Shown: one piece after another, positions 7,163-8,367 of the stretch | Layout: every line of letters starts with the position of its first letter | Numbering within the stretch: the first letter of the stretch is position 1 | Origin: Bacteroidota bacterium | Lineage (GTDB): Bacteria > Bacteroidota > Rhodothermia > Rhodothermales > Bin80 | Direction: 5' to 3' | Length of the DNA stretch: 8,367 nucleotides | Assembly: GCA_026702635.1 (NCBI GenBank) | Contig: JAPPBZ010000205.1 | Coordinates: forward strand, 1 to 8,367 | Position numbers and translations under genes: made by a program | Notes under the pieces: model-generated | Told to the model about the DNA's origin: nothing | Databases searched by the model: none | Seen by the model: only the letters and a program-made list of their open reading frames with translations

Positions 7163-8367
7163 ATGCGCAGGATTTCATTGTTGGTGATCACCGTTCTGGT
7201 GCTTGCTGCCACGCATCTTTATTGGTCGGATGACCATCTTCCATTAGAAAAAATTGTTTTGCCGGAAGGATTTACAATTGAGGTATACGCGGACAGTGTA
7301 CCGAATGCTAGACAGATGGCACTTTCACCGAATGGTGTACTGTATGTTGGTTCGCGCCAAAATGGCACCGTCCATGCAGTCGTGGACTCTGATGGCGACA
7401 TGCACGCAGAAGGGTTGTTTCTGATTGCCGAAGATCTTGAGTTACCCACAGGATTAGCATATCGGGACGGATCGCTATATGTTGCTGCGGTCAGCCGCAT
7501 TCTGCGATACGATGATATTGACTCCCAGCTCCAGGATCCGCCAGGGCCGGTTGTCATCGTAGACGATCTGCCAACTGAACGACATCATGGTTGGAAATTT
7601 ATCGCGTTCGGCCCAGACGGAAAGCTGTACGTACCCGTAGGCGCTCCTTGCAATGTCTGTGAGGAGCCAGACCCTTTTGCCACGGTTCTGCGCATGAATG
7701 CAGATGGATCAGAAAGAGAAGTGTATGCACGAGGCATCCGAAATACGGTCGGCTTTGATTGGCACCCCGTGACAGGCGAGCTGTGGATTACAGATAACGG
7801 AAGTGACAACATCAGCCCTGATCCCGCCATCACAGATAATTTGCCCTCCTGTGAATTGAATCACGCACCGGAGCCGGGGCTGCATTTTGGATATCCCTAC
7901 TATCATCAGGGGGATACTCCAGACCCCGAGTTTGGAGAGGGGCGTACAGCAGATGAGTTCACCCCACCCGCAATTTTGCTCGGTCCGCATGTGGCACCTC
8001 TGGGCATTGATTTCTATACGGGTACGATGTTCCCAGAAGAGTATCAGAACCAGGCGTTTATTGCGGAGCACGGGTCATGGAATCGCAGGGAGAAAATTGG
8101 TTATCGTATTAAACTGATTCACTTCGACGAAGCGGGGATGGCTACGGGTCAGGAGGTTTTTGCTGAGGGTTGGCTGGATGGTCAGGACGACTGGGGACGG
8201 CCTGTAGATGTTGAAACCCTCCCCGATGGATCCATTCTCATCAGCGACGATAAGGCAAATGCGATTTACCGTGTTACCTATTCTGTTCGGATCCTCGAAG
8301 AACGGCGCAACGACGACCGACAAGGCCTCGGGCGACGCGCCGGGCGCGGGCGTCTTGACCGCCTTGT
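7163..8367 (+). CDS. PQQ-dependent sorbosone dehydrogenase-like protein, 3' end replaced or cut
   Basis: This is a beta-propeller oxidoreductase of the soluble PQQ sugar dehydrogenase / L-sorbosone dehydrogenase-like group, expected to oxidise a sugar or aldehyde with PQQ in the periplasm or at the membrane. From ATG 7163 the frame stays open to the right edge (401 codons). Residues 4-19 form a hydrophobic signal or membrane anchor with no clear cleavage site. Family landmarks follow in order: LPEGFTIEVYA (33-43), HHGWKFIAFGPDGKLYVPVG (141-160, His141/142 near where glucose dehydrogenase has its catalytic His), CNVC (163-166), RNTVGFDWHP (193-202), LGPHVAPLG (273-281), AEHGSWNR (301-308), WGRPVDV (344-350) and DDKANAIYRVTY (362-373). 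Members normally end close to the last block. The following residues, from about 376, are an Arg-rich run that does not belong and coincides with a jump in GC, so the true C-terminus is probably missing. It is divergent from the helicase-nuclease. Confidence 0.9.
   Translation, partial: MRRISLLVITVLVLAATHLYWSDDHLPLEKIVLPEGFTIEVYADSVPNARQMALSPNGVLYVGSRQNGTVHAVVDSDGDMHAEGLFLIAEDLELPTGLAYRDGSLYVAAVSRILRYDDIDSQLQDPPGPVVIVDDLPTERHHGWKFIAFGPDGKLYVPVGAPCNVCEEPDPFATVLRMNADGSEREVYARGIRNTVGFDWHPVTGELWITDNGSDNISPDPAITDNLPSCELNHAPEPGLHFGYPYYHQGDTPDPEFGEGRTADEFTPPAILLGPHVAPLGIDFYTGTMFPEEYQNQAFIAEHGSWNRREKIGYRIKLIHFDEAGMATGQEVFAEGWLDGQDDWGRPVDVETLPDGSILISDDKANAIYRVTYSVRILEERRNDDRQGLGRRAGRGRLDRL
8289..8367. 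other. GC-rich foreign segment beginning at a GGATCC site (probable chimera)
   Basis: From GGATCC (8289-8294) to the edge the GC content is about 70 percent by hand count (54 of 77 from 8291), against about 49 percent in the 70 bases before. The + frame becomes an Arg-rich string. On the - strand, one frame (codons from 8365 down to 8291) is open and reads like a real protein, ending ALSVVVAPFFED at the junction. In that frame 23 of 25 codons end in G or C, the signature of coding DNA from a high-GC genome. The segment therefore looks like part of an unidentified gene on the - strand, joined to the PQQ gene at a GATC. No function can be assigned from 25 residues. Confidence 0.65.

Noticed and set aside
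8075..8323. 82-codon - strand open frame at the right edge, taken as one gene
   Set aside because: Only the part right of 8290 looks coding on this strand. The rest is antisense to the well-conserved PQQ dehydrogenase, so the frame crosses the suspected chimeric junction by chance.

Overview
The window carries four protein-coding genes from what looks like one bacterial genome of moderate GC (about half), followed by a last stretch of roughly 77 bases that appears to come from a different, GC-rich source. The genes are, left to right: a sulfatase on the + strand cut by the left edge (1-1331); a secreted S9-family serine peptidase on the - strand (1328-3715); a large - strand protein that joins a RecB/Cas4-like nuclease, a DEDD-type exonuclease domain and an SF1 helicase (3717-7040); and a + strand PQQ-dependent sorbosone dehydrogenase-like protein (7163 to the right edge).

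Organism: none of the three visible gene starts has a clear Shine-Dalgarno sequence. The mix of an exported S9 peptidase, a formylglycine sulfatase and a soluble PQQ dehydrogenase would fit a heterotrophic, probably marine, member of Bacteroidota, Rhodothermota or a similar phylum. That is an inference from gene content and leader sequences, not from a phylogenetic marker, and it is weak.

Layout: the sulfatase and peptidase are convergent and their stop codons overlap (1328-1331). A 10-bp-stem hairpin just inside the sulfatase end (1285-1313) is the only terminator-like structure near that junction. The helicase-nuclease and the peptidase lie on the same strand one base apart, so they are probably co-transcribed. 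The helicase-nuclease and the PQQ dehydrogenase diverge from a 122-base gap (7041-7162) that holds a 7-bp perfect inverted repeat whose two arms each contain TAGATT, facing outward.

Function: the sulfatase, peptidase and PQQ protein are plausible outer-compartment degradative or oxidative enzymes. The helicase-nuclease is a cytoplasmic DNA-processing enzyme with no visible functional tie to them. I see no defence island, CRISPR array, mobile element, tRNA or rRNA. The three-domain helicase-nuclease matches a known but poorly characterised family (TM0106/COG2251-type), so I do not claim a new system. The most useful anomaly is the abrupt composition and reading-frame change at the GGATCC at 8289-8294, best explained as a clone or assembly chimera.
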